NCBI GenBank assembly: GCA_012931725.1
Contig: CM022948.1
Location: 62,363,222-62,427,221, forward strand
Direction: 5' to 3'
DNA from: Litsea cubeba
Taxonomy: Eukaryota; Streptophyta; Magnoliopsida; Laurales; Lauraceae
Length of the DNA stretch: 64,000 bases
The notes beneath the pieces are model-generated. The model was not told the origin of the DNA and did not search any database. It saw only the letters and a list, made by a program, of their open reading frames with translations. How positions within the stretch are numbered: position 1 is the stretch's first letter; each line of letters begins with the position of its first letter. Positions 23,933 to 38,900 of the stretch are shown piece after piece. The translations under genes were made by a program, and so were the position numbers.

Positions 23933-26900
23933 AAAAGAAAAAAGAATTGGCACTCATCCAAAATTCAATCCAAAAGGAGTGTAGCCCTCCATTGGACTGA
24001 TCACATGTCAAAACATGATTTATTGCATTGGAGTTAATCATGTAACAAAGAAGTGATCAATCCATCAATCGTTACCACTCCGAATCTCCGATTGAAGTTA
24101 GCTTTTTTTAGCAACCTATATATTAGTTATTGTGTGGTATGTGCAACATAGATTTATGAGAAGTGGACTGGAGATGTGAGTTCTAAAATAGTAGGGGAAA
24201 GCCACTACATGTTTAGAAGTGGAAGCCAGCGAGATGGACTCTTTTTCTAGTACATGTACTTTTTTTGGCAAGCAAACCTTGTATAGAACTCCCGAGTCCC
24301 AAGCTGAAGGCTGTGAATAAAAGCACTCTCAAACTGAGGATGGCTGTTTGGTTAGGCTTGGGAAAAGGGCTTTTGGATTCTCAAAAGCCTTAAAACTATA
24401 AAAAAGGTCCGTTTGGTTATCTTATTTTTAAAAGGACTTATGGAAAAACAAAGGTGAAGATGCACTTTCTCAATAAGCATCACACAACCCACTTCACGTT
24501 GGAGAGTTGCTTTTTGGCTTATGCAGGAAGCACACGCTAAATTAGCGGAAATGGATGGAAACGCAAGAGCCCTATAGAGAAACCCTCCCATATCTTTAAA
24601 CATCCAGTTTCTCTTGCATCATCTATTCTTATTCCTTTCATCCTCACGTGTGTCTCCTTTGCTATTCAAGCTCACTCCCTCTCTTCTTCTCCGAATCTAA
24701 AGATGTATGAGGTGTGCACGAAAAAAGACAATGTTTTTCATCTATTTGATGTATTCTCTGTTCCTCCTTTTCAATTTCAATTTCCTTCTCATTTAAAGTC
24801 AATCTCTCTTTTCTAAGCTAAGAGCCTGCAACAGAAAAACAAAGTGGGATCTAAAGGTAGCTCAGATTCAACGTCGGCACACTCACCAGCGGAGGATGTT
24901 AACATACACCCCACCACAGTGATGACGGGTCTATGAATTCACATTCTATGCAAAAACCCATCCATATGATTCTCCCTTGAAATTGTAAATTTAATCAAAG
25001 ATGGTGCGGATGCACAAAATAGACATGGGATATTTTCCATTCTCTCTCAACTTATGTACGTATGTGTCTGTACAAACGTCTCTGTTTCAACATGTTGATG
25101 CACCAACACATTTACAACACAGAGAAATTAGGACATTTGGTAAATGCAACTGCAAATGATTAAGCCTTAAGTGTCAATTCCTCACTAGTTTATATTAAAA
25201 AACACAAAAGATGCAAAGGCAAACATACTTACCAAACAATCTACCCCATCGTGAAAAATGCAAATGTCCACATGTTAAATCCATAAAAACTGTACATATT
25301 GAATTCATGGTCAAATGTGTTGGTCTCGTCATAAATGCAAGTTGATCGAGATGGCATGTAGACCCCTTTCTTACGCATATTATAAGGGATCTACATAGAT
25401 GTCATGTAGACCAAGATGGCATGTACAGTCTCATAATATGCGTAAGAAAGGGGTCTACATGCCATCTCGGTCAACTTGCATTTATGATGAGACCACCACA
25501 TTTGACCATGGATTCAATATGTACAGTTTTTTATGGATTTAATATGTCGACATTTGCATTTTCACGGCGGGGTAGATTGTTTGGTAAGTATGTTGCCTTT
25601 GCATCTTTTGTGTTATTTAATATAAACTAGTGAGGAATTGACACTTGGAGTTTAATAATTTGCAGTTGCATTTTACCAAATGTCCCAATTTCTATGTGTT
25701 GGTGCATCAACATGTTGAAATAGAGATGTTTGTACAAACACACGACATACATAAGCTGAGAGATAATGGAAAATATCTTGTGCATCCGCACCATCTTTGA
25801 TTAAATCTACAATTTCAAGGGAGAATCATGTGGATGAGTTTTTGCATAGAATGTGAATTCATAGATCCGTCGTCACCGGGGTGGGGTGTATGTTAACATC
25901 CTCCACTGGTGCATGTGCCGAGGTTGAATCTGAGCTACATTTAGATCCCACTCTGTTTTTTCTGTTGCATCATCTTAGCTTAAAAAAAGAGAGATTGACT
26001 TTGAATGAGAAGCAAATTGAAATTGAAAAAGGAAGAAAAGAGAATACATCAAATAGATGAAAACACTGTATTTTTTAGATATCGTGCACACCTGCACACC
26101 TCAAACATCTTTAGATATGAAGAAGAAGAGAGGGAGTGAGCCTAAATAGCAAAGGATACACACTTGAGGATGAAAGGAAAAAGATTAAAAGATATGCAAG
26201 ATAAACTTGATGTTTATATGATTCTCTGGAGGGCTCTTGCGTTTCCATCCATTTTCGCTAATTTAGCGTGTGCTTCCTGCATAAGCCAAAAAGCAACTCT
26301 CCAACGTGAAGTGGGTTGTGTGATGCTTATTGAGAAAGTGGATTTTCACCTTTGCTTTTCGAGAAGTCCTTTTGAAAATAAGATAACCAAATGGACTTTT
26401 TTATACTTTTAAGGCTTTTGATAATTCAAAAGCCCAAAAAGCCCTTTTACCAAGCCTAACCAAACACACCCGAAATCATTTAAAGACTTCAACTGTACAT
26501 GCATTATTAGACCCTGACTAACTTGCGGATGCTGAGTTTTAAAATTTTTTAGGACAGGTGTTCTACCAGACACAAATTACTTAGTGCCCATTTTTGTGCA
26601 ATACTGTAGCACATTGTGCCTTATTGCATAATTCCTGCTTCGGCAAGGAAGGCATTTAAAGATGGAAACCCAAGAAACCCAAAAACGCTGAGGGGTTTAC
26701 AGAGCCAATGAATTGCTGTTTTAAATCACATGAATCTCTCTGTGACTGTAATATCTAGTGAATAGATTCCATAAATGTTGCCTATGTGGTTTTGAGTTGA
26801 TGTTGGGATTCAGCCCTTGGCAAAGGCATTGAAGACCAAGGTGAGGATGGATTCTTTCAGGGAGATGGGATTGACATTGAAGGCATCTTTGTTTGGAGTT

Positions 26901-29900
26901 GGCATCATGGGGATTGTAGCCAAATAGAATGGTTTGATATAGTATAGTTGAAGAGGTGGTACCCATGGGTGCATAATACAGTCACCTAGAGAGATTCATA
27001 TGTTTTGAAACAATAATTCAGTGGCTCAGAAATCTCCTCATCTTTTCTAGGTTTCTTGGGTTTCCTTCCTCAACTCCCTCCTAGTCAAGTATCTCAGCTG
27101 GAACCATGTGATATCGCACAAAAGTGAAGCGATATCACCGCCCAAAAAAGGGCACTTTAGTAATTTGCACAGGTAAAAATGCCTGCCCAGGAAAATTATG
27201 GTCTAACAATACCTGCAAGGTAACAAATGATTTACCCATCATCATCCCCAACCATTATATGAGGACATTGTTTTATAGAAAGTTAAACACCATTAATATA
27301 ACATTGTATTACAATTCACAAGGATTGATACTGATAGGTCTAATTGCACCTGAAGTTGTGGAAGTCCAACCATCCATCTAGACCAAGGCTTATAATATTA
27401 GTTTGATCCATATCATATGATGTTCATGTGACGTAGTGTTGATTACGAAATTCGGACTAGATATTACAGTCAGTATGTGAAGCCACTTAAAGCCACTTGC
27501 AAGTTGACCCTTCATGTCCATTATGGGCTAAGTTAGAATTGAATTGGGTTTGCTTCGGGTCCAAATTAAATTCAGAATTTTTCTTCAAATTTGAACCCCA
27601 AATAACATGTAGTAGAACTTTGATTTGAGCCCTTATGCTTGATTGGACCCCAATTGAGATGGATCAAGAGGCCCCTTGGCCAATCAAAGGGACCCAAATA
27701 ATTGAGGGCCTCATCAATCACAAAATCTAGACCATTTGCTCCTACTTCAGACTCTCCCACTTGAAAAAACTCATGCTCGAGTCGGCCACGGCCACCTCCA
27801 CCTCCACTTCCTTTTCCGTTTCCACTTTCTTTTCTGCTTCTGCCATCGCTTATGATCTTCTAGCAGTATTCGAAAAGTTGGAGATTTGTCATGACATAAT
27901 TTGAAACATGGGACTGATGTGATTCATCTGGGCCAACTCAATCTGTGGTAGCTTGCTGTTGGATCCCTTTTGAGAAAGGATCTCCATAACATGCCACTGG
28001 AACATCCCATATTTGCAAGTTATAATTCTCATTATTTGTATGATCTATCATAGCCACTCCCTTCAAGCTATTATATCTACACCCTCCAAAGTGCTAACGG
28101 TTATATCAGCCCCCTTGAATGTCCAATGCGCTCATTATCTGGCTAGTATTCATCGAACTTTTTATCCATATGCTTTCAATGTGTTTTCGAATCTTCAATT
28201 TCTACATGTGGGCAGGCAATTATTGAACATCAAAACCTCTTCTTGATAATTTTGATACATATTGAAATTGATTGTATCAAGGGTCAAAATAGCGGTTGTG
28301 GCAGGTGTGGCGGCCAATGGCCACAAACACTAAATCGCGGGTGATACGTAGCAGTGTACCGGTGTGAATTTTTTAAGTGGTCAAAAAAATTTGAATCCTA
28401 TGTAGCAACCAATCTTGTGTTTTTTTAGTGATTTGGACCATGTAAGGGTAGAGATAACTTTAAAAAACACTATCGAGGAGAAGAAATAGGAAAATCAGTG
28501 TTTTAAATTGAAACTGCATGGCTCTTCTAGGTTTTAGACCATAGCGCCGCTATTTTCCAAATAGCATCACGGCCTCCACTGCCATGGCTGATAATACGGC
28601 CGCTACGTAGCGCTATTTTGAACCATGGATTGTATAATTGATTCGTTATTTGAATGTATGTCAAATATTTGATCCTTGACAACATCAACATCTTCATAGT
28701 TATCATCAAGTTTCAATGTGCCATACATATCTTCATATTCGTTCTAAATCAGACCATCAACAACATCATTGCTATAATCCAATTTTTTTTATCAAAAACA
28801 CGGTCACCAACTGATAGAACAGTTACGTCACCATCGCGATCTTCATTTGAGTTGACATAAAATATAAGATCCTCGTAAATCATCATAAAATCCATCATTG
28901 CAATCGTCATCATATGATTCATTCATCTCCCACCTCCTAGGTATAAACGTCCGAGAATGAGGAAATGGGCCATCGGGCATTGAACTGACCCTCCAAAGGC
29001 ACCGGTGGGCCGACAGACACTGCAACACCACAACAAGGTTTGGGGTTGGTGCCAACCATCGTCTCCCACCTCCTGAGTATAAACATCCGAGATTGAGGAA
29101 ACGGGCTGTCGAGCATTGAACCAACAGTCCGAAGGCACCGGGCGGGCTGGACAGACACCCAAACGCCACAACAAGGTAAGGGCGGGTGCTGAAGATTCAT
29201 TTATTTTATACTATATCCAATAGTTAATAAGAAAACAAATTTAAAACAATCAATATCAACATATCAAAGTTTGTTGTGGGCTCATTTGGATGTAAGGTAA
29301 GGGTGAAAAATTGGTTTATTTAGTTGTGTGGGATTGTATTCCTGACGTCCATTCCCACCTTCTTCTTTCATCCAAACAACCTCTTTAACAAAATAATAAA
29401 TAAAAATAAAAGTAGAGGTAAAATGTTATATACCTCTTATATCATTTTCCTCCTTGATATATATTTGCAGTGTCAACAATATGATTCTCTATATTTATCT
29501 TGATTCTGATTAGGATCACATCATTTATTTCATATATATATATATATATATACATATGTATGTATATGTATACATATACATACACATGTATATATGTCAT
29601 AATGTTCTTGATATGATTGTATGATAGACTTACTTGTTATTGTATTTATACTGCTATAGATGGAAAAATGGATGGTTATGAATCATTACTTTTTCTTTTA
29701 AAATTTTTAATTATATTTAATTTTTATTAGAAAAATAAAAAATCTTATTTTTGAATGTTAACTTGAATTTAAGAAAAGCCTAACAGTACAGCAGAATTAT
29801 ACCAAAAAGCAAGGGCCAAGAACACAAAAAAAAAAAGAAAAAAAAAAGCATATCAAAACAACAGAAAAAAATAAGACAAAAACCACTAATCTGAAAAGGG

Positions 29901-32900
29901 AGAAACTAGCAAATGCTGCCTGTTGACACCGTCCTTAGCTAGAATATTTGCCATACTATTTGCTTGCCTCTTTACATGAGAAAAGGAAGCGGAGGTAATA
30001 TTGGCAAGATCCCAAATCTACTCTACGATGTCTACAAACCTCCATGGTGGGCTAGAGCTCCTCGAAGCCCACCTAATAACACAAGAGGAATCACCTTCCA
30101 CCAGAAGATTATCTAAGTGCAACGTTGTGTTCCCGAAAGCATGTCCTTAAAGCTAAAAGCCCAGCTTTATTTACTGAGCAATTGCGAACAGAACTTCAAT
30201 AAGAAGAGATGATCTCTGCGTCACAATTACGAATGACCCCTCAAATGCCTGCTCTCCCTGGATTTCCAATGATGCTGTCGTCAAAATTCAGCTTAAACAT
30301 TCCGGCCGGAGGGGAGACCACCTAAAGATAAAATAGATATGCTAACCTCTTCCCAATTTCTCATAATCACTGAGATGGAGAATTCACTTAAGAGGGGAAG
30401 GACTGAAACCCACGAAGCCAAAAGGAATTTTTACTTTCTCTTTCAAATGATTAATAGAAAAGTAAAAGTTTTCAAAGCATCTTGCATTGTGCTCTCTCCA
30501 AATAACTAAAATGATAGCTAAGAAAGAGACTTTCCACATGATTCTGCCCTTTGGCGACCCTACCGCCAATTTCCAGGACTCAGTGCTGAATGAGAAATTC
30601 TGAGAAAACCCAATCACAACCAAACCATTTTAGCACTGAAGTCCATAAAGAATAGGCTGCCTTACAATTGAGAAGCGAGTGATTAACAGATTCCTCCTCA
30701 TTGAGGCACTAAGGGCATGCATTAGCCAGAATGATCCCATGCCGGTTATGATTGTCTATAAATAAGAGTTCCCTGAGTAGAGCACTCCAAGCGAAAGCCA
30801 AGACCCTTGGAGGGGCCTTGAAACTCCACAAGCTACACCCAAAGCTAGCAACAGAAGGTCTCTCTACTGGACTCTTAAAGAAAGAAGAGATAGATAGAGG
30901 AAGAACCATCTATTGACATGGCCCACACCCTTCTATCCTTCCCTGAAACTGAAATATACACTGCTTCAAGCTCAACAAGCATGTAGAGCAACTGAAATTT
31001 CTTTTCTTCTAATGGATTCCTCTTGAATATGGGAGCACAAACAATAGAGCTGCCAACTCTAGAAAAAATGTTCTCAGATTAGCATTTTTGTCTATAGCGT
31101 AAGAGAAGAGTGAGAAGAGTATGGGGCAGTTATTTGCAAAAGAGGAGTTTCCAACCCATAAATCTGACCAGAACCAGATATTTATCCACGACTTACCCTA
31201 AATTCATATGATTCATTATCAAAATCACCACCATATGATTTATCATCATAATCTGGGTGATCACTGTAACCAACGAAGCACGGACACGGACACGATATGA
31301 CACGACAAGGACACGTCGACACGGCATTTCTCAAAAAAGTAGGACACGGACACGTCAGGGACACGCTAATATTTAATAATAATAATATATCTAATCATAT
31401 ACTAAAAGATAATATCATTTTAACTTTGTAATCAATTTAGCAATCAAATAAATAAAATAATATCATTTTATCTTTGTAATTATTTTAACTTATCTTTTAT
31501 TTAAGTTAACAAAATTGCATTTAGGCCCTTTCCTTTTTCCTTTTTTCTAATGTAAAGCCCTAGCCTCTGCCTTATCTTCCTTTTTTTTTCTTCCAATTAA
31601 AAGAGATTTTTTTACAAACGGCCCCCTTCTCTTTTCTTTATTATAATTTTAATACTTTTCTTCAACTAAAACAGCCAGCGTGTCCGGAAAATAAAATAAA
31701 AAAAATAAGCAGGCCACCATTTTTGGCGTGTCCGGCCCAAAGAGGTGTCTGTGCTTCCTAGGTTGTAACATTCATTAAAATATAGGTCTCAGAGTTGGAT
31801 TAGTTCCAATTGTCAAGTCAGATTCTCAACTTGTATTTTGGATCTCAAGGTAAAAAGATTTTATTTTATTCACCATCATCATTCTCTACATCATGCCATG
31901 TAGATGAGCAGGCCCACTATGGGGCAACATATTGTCAAAAAGTTAAAAATAACAATCAACCAAATAGGATCTTTCGGCTTTGATAGCAACTGACATAGTC
32001 CCAATTAGCAAAATCAGACTAACTAATAAAACCAACCAATAAAAAAAAAAAAAAAACCTGATTGATTCGAAAGACTCAAAATTAAAGATCAACTCTACCT
32101 GAATCAGCAATCAAATAAGCGAACACAAGGAGCAAGGTAGAAGATCGCTGACCCCAAATCGCTAATCCACTACTTAAATTTTCTTTCAATCCTTGGGAGA
32201 CACTCTCTTATACTAATGGAGAAGGAAGATACTAATGGAGAAGGAAGACAGGTGCATAAACATGCGACACTTTATTGAAGAAGGAAATATAACAAGCCAA
32301 GATGTGTAGGACGATCCACCATTATTGTTTATGTAATGTTTCCAACAAAAAAAAAAAAAGAACCCTAATTTCTATTAAGTCCTAGCCATCAATCTAAAAT
32401 ATAAATAAACTCGTTACAAAACCCATCAAATTGATTGAAATAAGGAAATAAAACAAAGTTGGAAGTTTCTAGCATTTCAAAACATGAAAGGACAGCCCCT
32501 TTGGAGAGTTTTCCTTTCTGTTGCCTCTTTGAAACTCCTTTCATTAATTTGCACCCTGACTTAACGAAGCCTTCCCTCTCTTGTGTTAATGTGTTAATGA
32601 TGCTGCTGCTCCAAGCCCAGATTCGCAGGCCCATTTAGGCCCAGGCCCATACTTTGTTCTTATCATTAGTCACAGTCACAGCCACATGTACATACTAATT
32701 TAGTTAGCTAATTATTAGGATCTAGATTTGCTTAATGGATTAGTTGATTGTAATCAGGGCTTTCAGCCCCTATATATATGAGATACAGACGACCCTCAAA
32801 GGGATCGAATCTTATTCTATTCATTCTCTCACATTCACATGGTATCAGAGCCCCTGTACAGTGAATGTTTTAATCATCTTCCATGTCTTGGAAGCCAATC

Positions 32901-35900
32901 TGTGATCATATGGGATCATCTTCTTCAGTCAAAGCCAATCTGTGATCATCTGTGATCATCATCTTCAGTCAGATCTGCTCCGATCATCCCTGATCATCTC
33001 AGATCAGGCGTGGCCCACCTGTGATCAGGCGTGGCCCATTTCAGCAGACTTCTCCACAGTGGTCGACCAAATATTCTCTTATTTGTGAAGATTTTTTCAA
33101 GATTTATTGATCATCCGAAGTGGGCCTTCTACCTGTTTTTGTATCAACTCAATTTGTTGGGTTGGTTTTCATCTCGGCCGTTCAAAATCCTGGATCTGGA
33201 TTTGTTTTGGTCGAAACCACTTCCATTAGCTGCGTCATTATCCTGCTCAATCATCCCTTCTCCCTGATCTATCAAAAGATCATCAGGTGGGGCCCAGACT
33301 TCCTGTTTGCTCCCAGACGACCTGGACGAGTTTACTGTTGGGGGGTTTTTTTTTCCGGAATCTGTCATTTCGGCTCACAGACAAGGTCATCTTTCTCTTT
33401 GCTTCTTGTTCAGGCTTATTCTCTGTGGATCTTCTCTGTTGTTGAGGTAATTTGCCAGTTTTATTCTGTGGCTCTCAATTGTAGTTTGGGTTGTCTGTAT
33501 TTCTGCTGGTTCACCTCTATCATTATACATGGAAAAATCTGAAATCACATTAATCAAGTTTAATGGCAAGAATTATCCCTCATGGGCTTTTCAATTTGAA
33601 CTTTATCTAGAGGGTAAAGAATTATGGGGCCATATCTCTGGCACTGATCCAAAGCCCACAGAGGATGAAAAAAAAATTCTGTCATGGAACACAAAAGATG
33701 CTAAGGTCAAGACCTGGATTCTCGGTTCCATGGAACTACAATTCTTCATGAATTTGAGACCTTACAAATCTGCCAAAGATATGTGGGAATATCTGAAAAC
33801 AATATATCATCAGGGGAATTCTGCTCGACAGTATCAGTTAGAATTCGAAATTGCGAATTATATGCAAGGGACTTCTTCCATTCAGGAGTATTATTCGGGT
33901 TTTCAGAATTTGTGGACAGAGCTAAATGAAATTAAATATGCCAATATTTCTGCTCAGGCCCTTCCCGAATTACAAGTCATACTAGAAACTAGTCATCGGG
34001 ATCAATTTCTTATGAAATTAAGGCCTCAGTATGAATCAGTCAGATCAAATCTCATGAGTAGGGTCCCTTCTCCTTCTCTGGATGCCTGTCTTAATGAATT
34101 ATTGCGAGAGGAACAAAGACAATTGACGCAATCTGAGGTGCTTCAACAAAACAGTACGGGTACTATGGAGGTTGCCTATAGTGTACCCACCTGTCAAACA
34201 CCAACCTCCTCTGTCAGTGTTGGTTATTCTTCCAAGGGGAAACAGCCGAACAGAGATCTGAGTAAAGTACAGTGCTTCAAGTGTCAAACTTTCGGCCATT
34301 TTGCAAATCAGTGCAAGCAGCGGATCTGCAATTATTGCAAGGCATCTGGACATTCGATCAATGAATGCCGCAAACGTCCTCAAAACAGAAATCCGAAAGC
34401 TTACCAGGCGATAACTGCTACTGGCACTATTGATTCATCTTCTGCACCTTCTTCGGCACCTCCTGCTGCTGCTCCAATCTCTCCTGAAATGATCCAACAG
34501 ATGATTCTCCAGGCCTTGTCCACTCTTGGTATATCTGGTAAAAATCAATCTCCCTCTCACTGGTATTTTGATTCTGGTGCCTCCAATCATATGACATCAT
34601 CTTCCAAAAATTTCTCCAAAATTAAACCATATGATGGCAAGATTCAAGTCCATGCTGCTAATGGAACCACTATACCTATTACATCTGTTGGTGATATCTC
34701 TCATGCTCTACCTTTACATGATGTCTTTTGTTCCAAACATCTTTCTACCAACTTAATTTCAGTTGGTCAATTGGTTGATAATAACTGCAATGTTTGTTTT
34801 TCCTCCTCTGGTTGTGTGGTGCAGGATCAGGAGACGGGGAAGGTAATAATAGTGAAGGGGCCTAAGTGGGGGCGTTTGTTTCCTCTTCACATAGTAACAC
34901 CGACTCCAGATATGTCCATGTTTGCTTTATCAGTTGTTTCTAGGAATAATGTGCAGTTGTGGCACAATAGATTAGGACATCCGAATTCAACCATTTTGTT
35001 ATCTTTGTTAAATTCTGGTCATATTAATAAAATGAAGTTTTTATAATCAGATGTTGCTATTGATTGCACCACTTGTAAGCTGGGTAAAAGTAAAACTTTG
35101 CCTTTTCCTTTACATGTCTCTTCTGCTACCCAAAGTTTTGATTTAATACATAGTGATGTTTGAGGTGTTGCACCAATTATTTCTCATTCACAGTATAAGT
35201 ATTTCGTAACTTTCATTGATGATTATAGCCGGTTTACATGGATTTATTTTCTACATGCCAAATCTGAAGTTTTTGATGTATTTAAAAAATTCTTGAATTA
35301 TGTTCAAAATCAATTTTCAACATGTATTAAGGTTCTTCGAACCGACTCAGGGGGGGAATATGTGTCCAAACATTTTCAGGAATTTTTACAAGATAGAGGG
35401 ATTATCTCCCAACGGACTTGTCCCTATACTCCTCAACATAATGGTGTGGCAGAACGGAAAAATCGTCATCTTCTAGACATGGTCAGATGCTTATTATTAG
35501 AATCCTCCGTTCCACCCAGATTTTGGTCAGAAGCTTTAACCACTGCTACTCATATCATCAACCGACTTCCTTCTCCAAAACTTCAAAACACCTCTCCATA
35601 TTTTCGTCTTTTCAAAACTGAACCAAAATACACTTCTTTCCACACTTTTGGTTGTGTTTGTTTTGTTCATCTTCCCACACACGAACGATCCAAGTTATCG
35701 GCTCAATCGGTAAAATGTGCATTCCTTGGTTATGCTTCCCACCAAAAAGGTTTTGTTTGTTATGATCCCAACTCCAAGCGTATTCGCATTTCTAGGAATG
35801 TTGTTTTTTTTTAACATCAGTATTTTTTTCAGGCTTATCCTGATTCATCTCCAAAAATTTCCTTTTCTAAAGTACCATCCTTTGATGATGATTTTCTTCC

Positions 35901-38900
35901 TTCACCTTTGCGATTTCATCCGGACAAGGTGTATACTCGTCGACAAAGAACAAATGCCACTACTTTGCCTCCTTTGCAAGAACCAGTCCCGATTCCTGAT
36001 CCGGCATCATCCTCGCATCAACTTGCTATTCGTCGTTCTGCTCGTATCTCTCGTCCACCAGATCGATATGGCTTCTCTCATTCTTCATATTTTGCTACGT
36101 TATCTTCTGTATCCATTCCTAATTCGTATTCACAAGCAGCAAAACAGGAGTGCTGGAGACAGGCTATGGAAGAAGAACTTAGTGCTCTACAGCAGAACCA
36201 AACCTGGGTGACTGTTCCCTGTCCAGCTTCGGTTAAACCTATTGGGAGTAAATGGGTTTACTCTATTAAATTAAAGGCAGATGGAACTTTGGACAGATAT
36301 AAAGCTAGGCTTGTGGCACTTGGTAACCGACAGGAATATGGCATTGACTACGAAGAGACTTTTGCTCCTATTGCAAAAATGACTACTGTTCGCACAATCC
36401 TTGCTATAGCTGCATCTCAATCCTGGCCTCTTTTTCAATTTGATGTGAAAAACGCATTCCTTCATGGTGATCTTAAGGAAGAAGTTTACATGCGTTTGCC
36501 TCAAGGTTTCACAAAAACATCTGAAAATCATGTTGCTCTTCTGAAACGATCCTTGTATGGGCTAAAACAAGCACCACGAGCATGGTTTGACAAATTCAAA
36601 GATGCTTTACTCAAGCTACAGTTTCAGCAGAGTCCTTATGATCCATCGTTGTTTTTACATCACGCATCCACCGGAATCACCATCCTTCTGGTCTATGTAG
36701 ACGATATCATCATCACTGGGACAGATACAGCCACGATTCAAGATCTCCAATTCTCTTTGCATCAATCTTTTCATATGAAGGATCTAGGCCCTCTGCAATA
36801 TTTTTTGGGATTGGAAGTTCATCACTCCGAGAAAGGGTTGATTTTACATCAACATAAGTATACCATGGATTTGATTGAATCCGCAGACCTGTCAAACTCC
36901 ACCCCTGTGGATACTCCTCTGGAACTGAATCTCAAACTCCATAGTGACAGTGGTGATCCACTGTCTGATCCGACATATTTTCGTCAGCTTGTCGGTAGTC
37001 TTATATATTTGACTACTACTCGTCCTGACATCAGTTATGCAGTCAACTTAATGAGTCAGTATATGACGAAGCCTCATCATCTACATTTAGCGGCAGTTCG
37101 GCGGATTATTCGCTATCTTCTTGGCACTTCTCATAGAGGCTTGTTCTTTCCGGTTGGCTCTAAGATGACATTGACTGCCTATTCTGATGCTGATTGGGCA
37201 GGTTGTCCTGATACTCGTCGGTCCACCACGGGCTGGTGCATGTTCTTAGGTGATGCTCTTATTTCCTGGAAAGTGAAGAAACAGGACAGAGTTTCAAAAT
37301 CATCAACTGAGGCAGAATATCGTGCCATGTCTGCCGCATGCTCAGAGATTATATGGCTTCGAGGTCTCCTTGAGGAACTTGGCTTCTCACAGAAATCTCC
37401 CACACCGTTACATGCAGATAACACCAGTGCAATCCGGATTACTGAGAATCCAGTTTTTCATGAACGCACTAAACACATTGAGGTTGCCTGTCACTTTATC
37501 AGAGATGAATATCTTCGCAATGTTATTTCCCTTCCGTTCATCTCCTCCAGCCTCCAGACTGCTGATATATTTACAAAAGCACTTCCTCGACCACGTCATC
37601 AATTCTTAACAGACAAATTAATGCTGGTTGACTCATCGGCATCAATTTGAGGGGGGGTGTTAATGTGTTAATGATGCTGCTGCTCCAAGCCCAGATTCGC
37701 AGGCCCATTTAGGCCCAGGCCCATACTTTGTTCTTATCATTAGTCACAGTCACAGCCACATGTACATACTAATTTAGTTAGCTAATTATTAGGATCTAGA
37801 TTTGCTTAATGGATTAGTTGAGTGTAATCAGGGCTTTCAGCCCCTATATATATGAGATACAGACGACCCTCAAAGGGATCGAATCTTATTCTATTCATTC
37901 TCTCACATTCACATCTTGGACTATAAGTTGGATGGTTTCCAATTTGGAATCACTTGCACGAGGGGTCATTGGGTATACCTTTAGTACTCACACCTTTTGA
38001 GTAGGTGAAGACACATAAGAGGTCACTCATGGGTTGACCCTTCATGTCCATTATGGGCTCAGTTAGGACACAATTGAGTTTTCTTCGCATTGACAATAAA
38101 TTTAGACCTTTTGTCTTCTAATTTGAAATCCAAATTAAGCCCGGCGAAACTTTCTTTGATTTGAGTGCTTATGCTTTATTGGGCCTCCATTGCAATGGGT
38201 CAAGAGGCCACTGTTCTGATCAAAGTAACCCGGCCATTTGACTGATCAAAGTGACCCAAATAATCGGGGGCTTGATTGATCACAGGATCCTTTGTCATCA
38301 TGCCATGAAATTCACAGTGCTGTATAGAGCTAAGTCTTAGACAAAAAAGAAATAAGAAGCTATTGTACTTACAACTGAGAGGATGTACTAACATGGATGC
38401 ATGGAGCTACGAGACATGATGAAATTAGGAATGGAAACATAATAGCTGTGCTTAACATTGAGTTATAAGGGGGAATCAACCAGAGTGGTATTCTGCAATC
38501 GAGCCTTAGAAATGAGATCTTAAGTGTCCTTATGTTTTGGGGGCATTATGGGTATTTGATATAATCAGTGTACCATTGAGATTCTCGATTTGGGGTCTCA
38601 TTAGTCATTATCGAAATCAAAGAGTTTGAGAGAGGTTGATGCAGTACGGACAAAGACCAGGACCAAGAAGTCAGCTAGGCTGACCCATTGACCCATTGGT
38701 TAAACTGGTCCAATGGGTTATTGGGTCGGCCCAATTGACCTCTTGGGCCTGGTCTTGGTCCGTACTGCATCAGAAATAAAAGGAAAAACCTAAAGGAGGC
38801 TTTGTAACCAAATTTTCTCAAAAGATAGTGAAAGCTCGATCTCACCCATGGATGTAGGCATATAGTCGAGCCAGCTAAATTCTTGTGTTTCTTGTTTGTT

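Larger units (their letters stand above)
32579..37918 (+). mobile_element. Ty1/copia LTR retrotransposon, complete, very young
   Basis: Two 256-bp LTRs (32584-32839, 37658-37913) differ at a single base (GTTGATTG versus GTTGAGTG). Exact target duplication TCTTG at 32579-32583 and 37914-37918. Primer-binding site TGGTATCAGAGC (initiator-Met tRNA) starts at 32840. Polypurine tract GAGGGGGGG at about 37649-37657. The order Gag, protease, integrase, RT, RNase H is Ty1/copia. The 5,330-bp element is in sense opposite to RBM48, in intron 6. The polyprotein has three in-frame stops, so this copy is probably not autonomous. Confidence 0.97.

Noticed and set aside
26164..26412. 82-codon frame whose sequence resembles the minus frame at 24352-24603
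   Set aside because: The similarity comes from the two inverted arms of the fold-back element, not from paralogous genes.
28843..29200. Three overlapping minus frames of 83-108 codons
   Set aside because: All cover the 136-bp tandem repeat, so similar sequence in several frames is expected.
33120..33542. 140-codon plus frame just before the copia Gag
   Set aside because: Lies in the untranslated leader between primer-binding site and Gag. Hydrophobic and without a family match.
35717..36211. 164-codon plus frame overlapping the copia polyprotein
   Set aside because: It is out of frame with the RT and integrase motifs, which lie in the 33529 frame.
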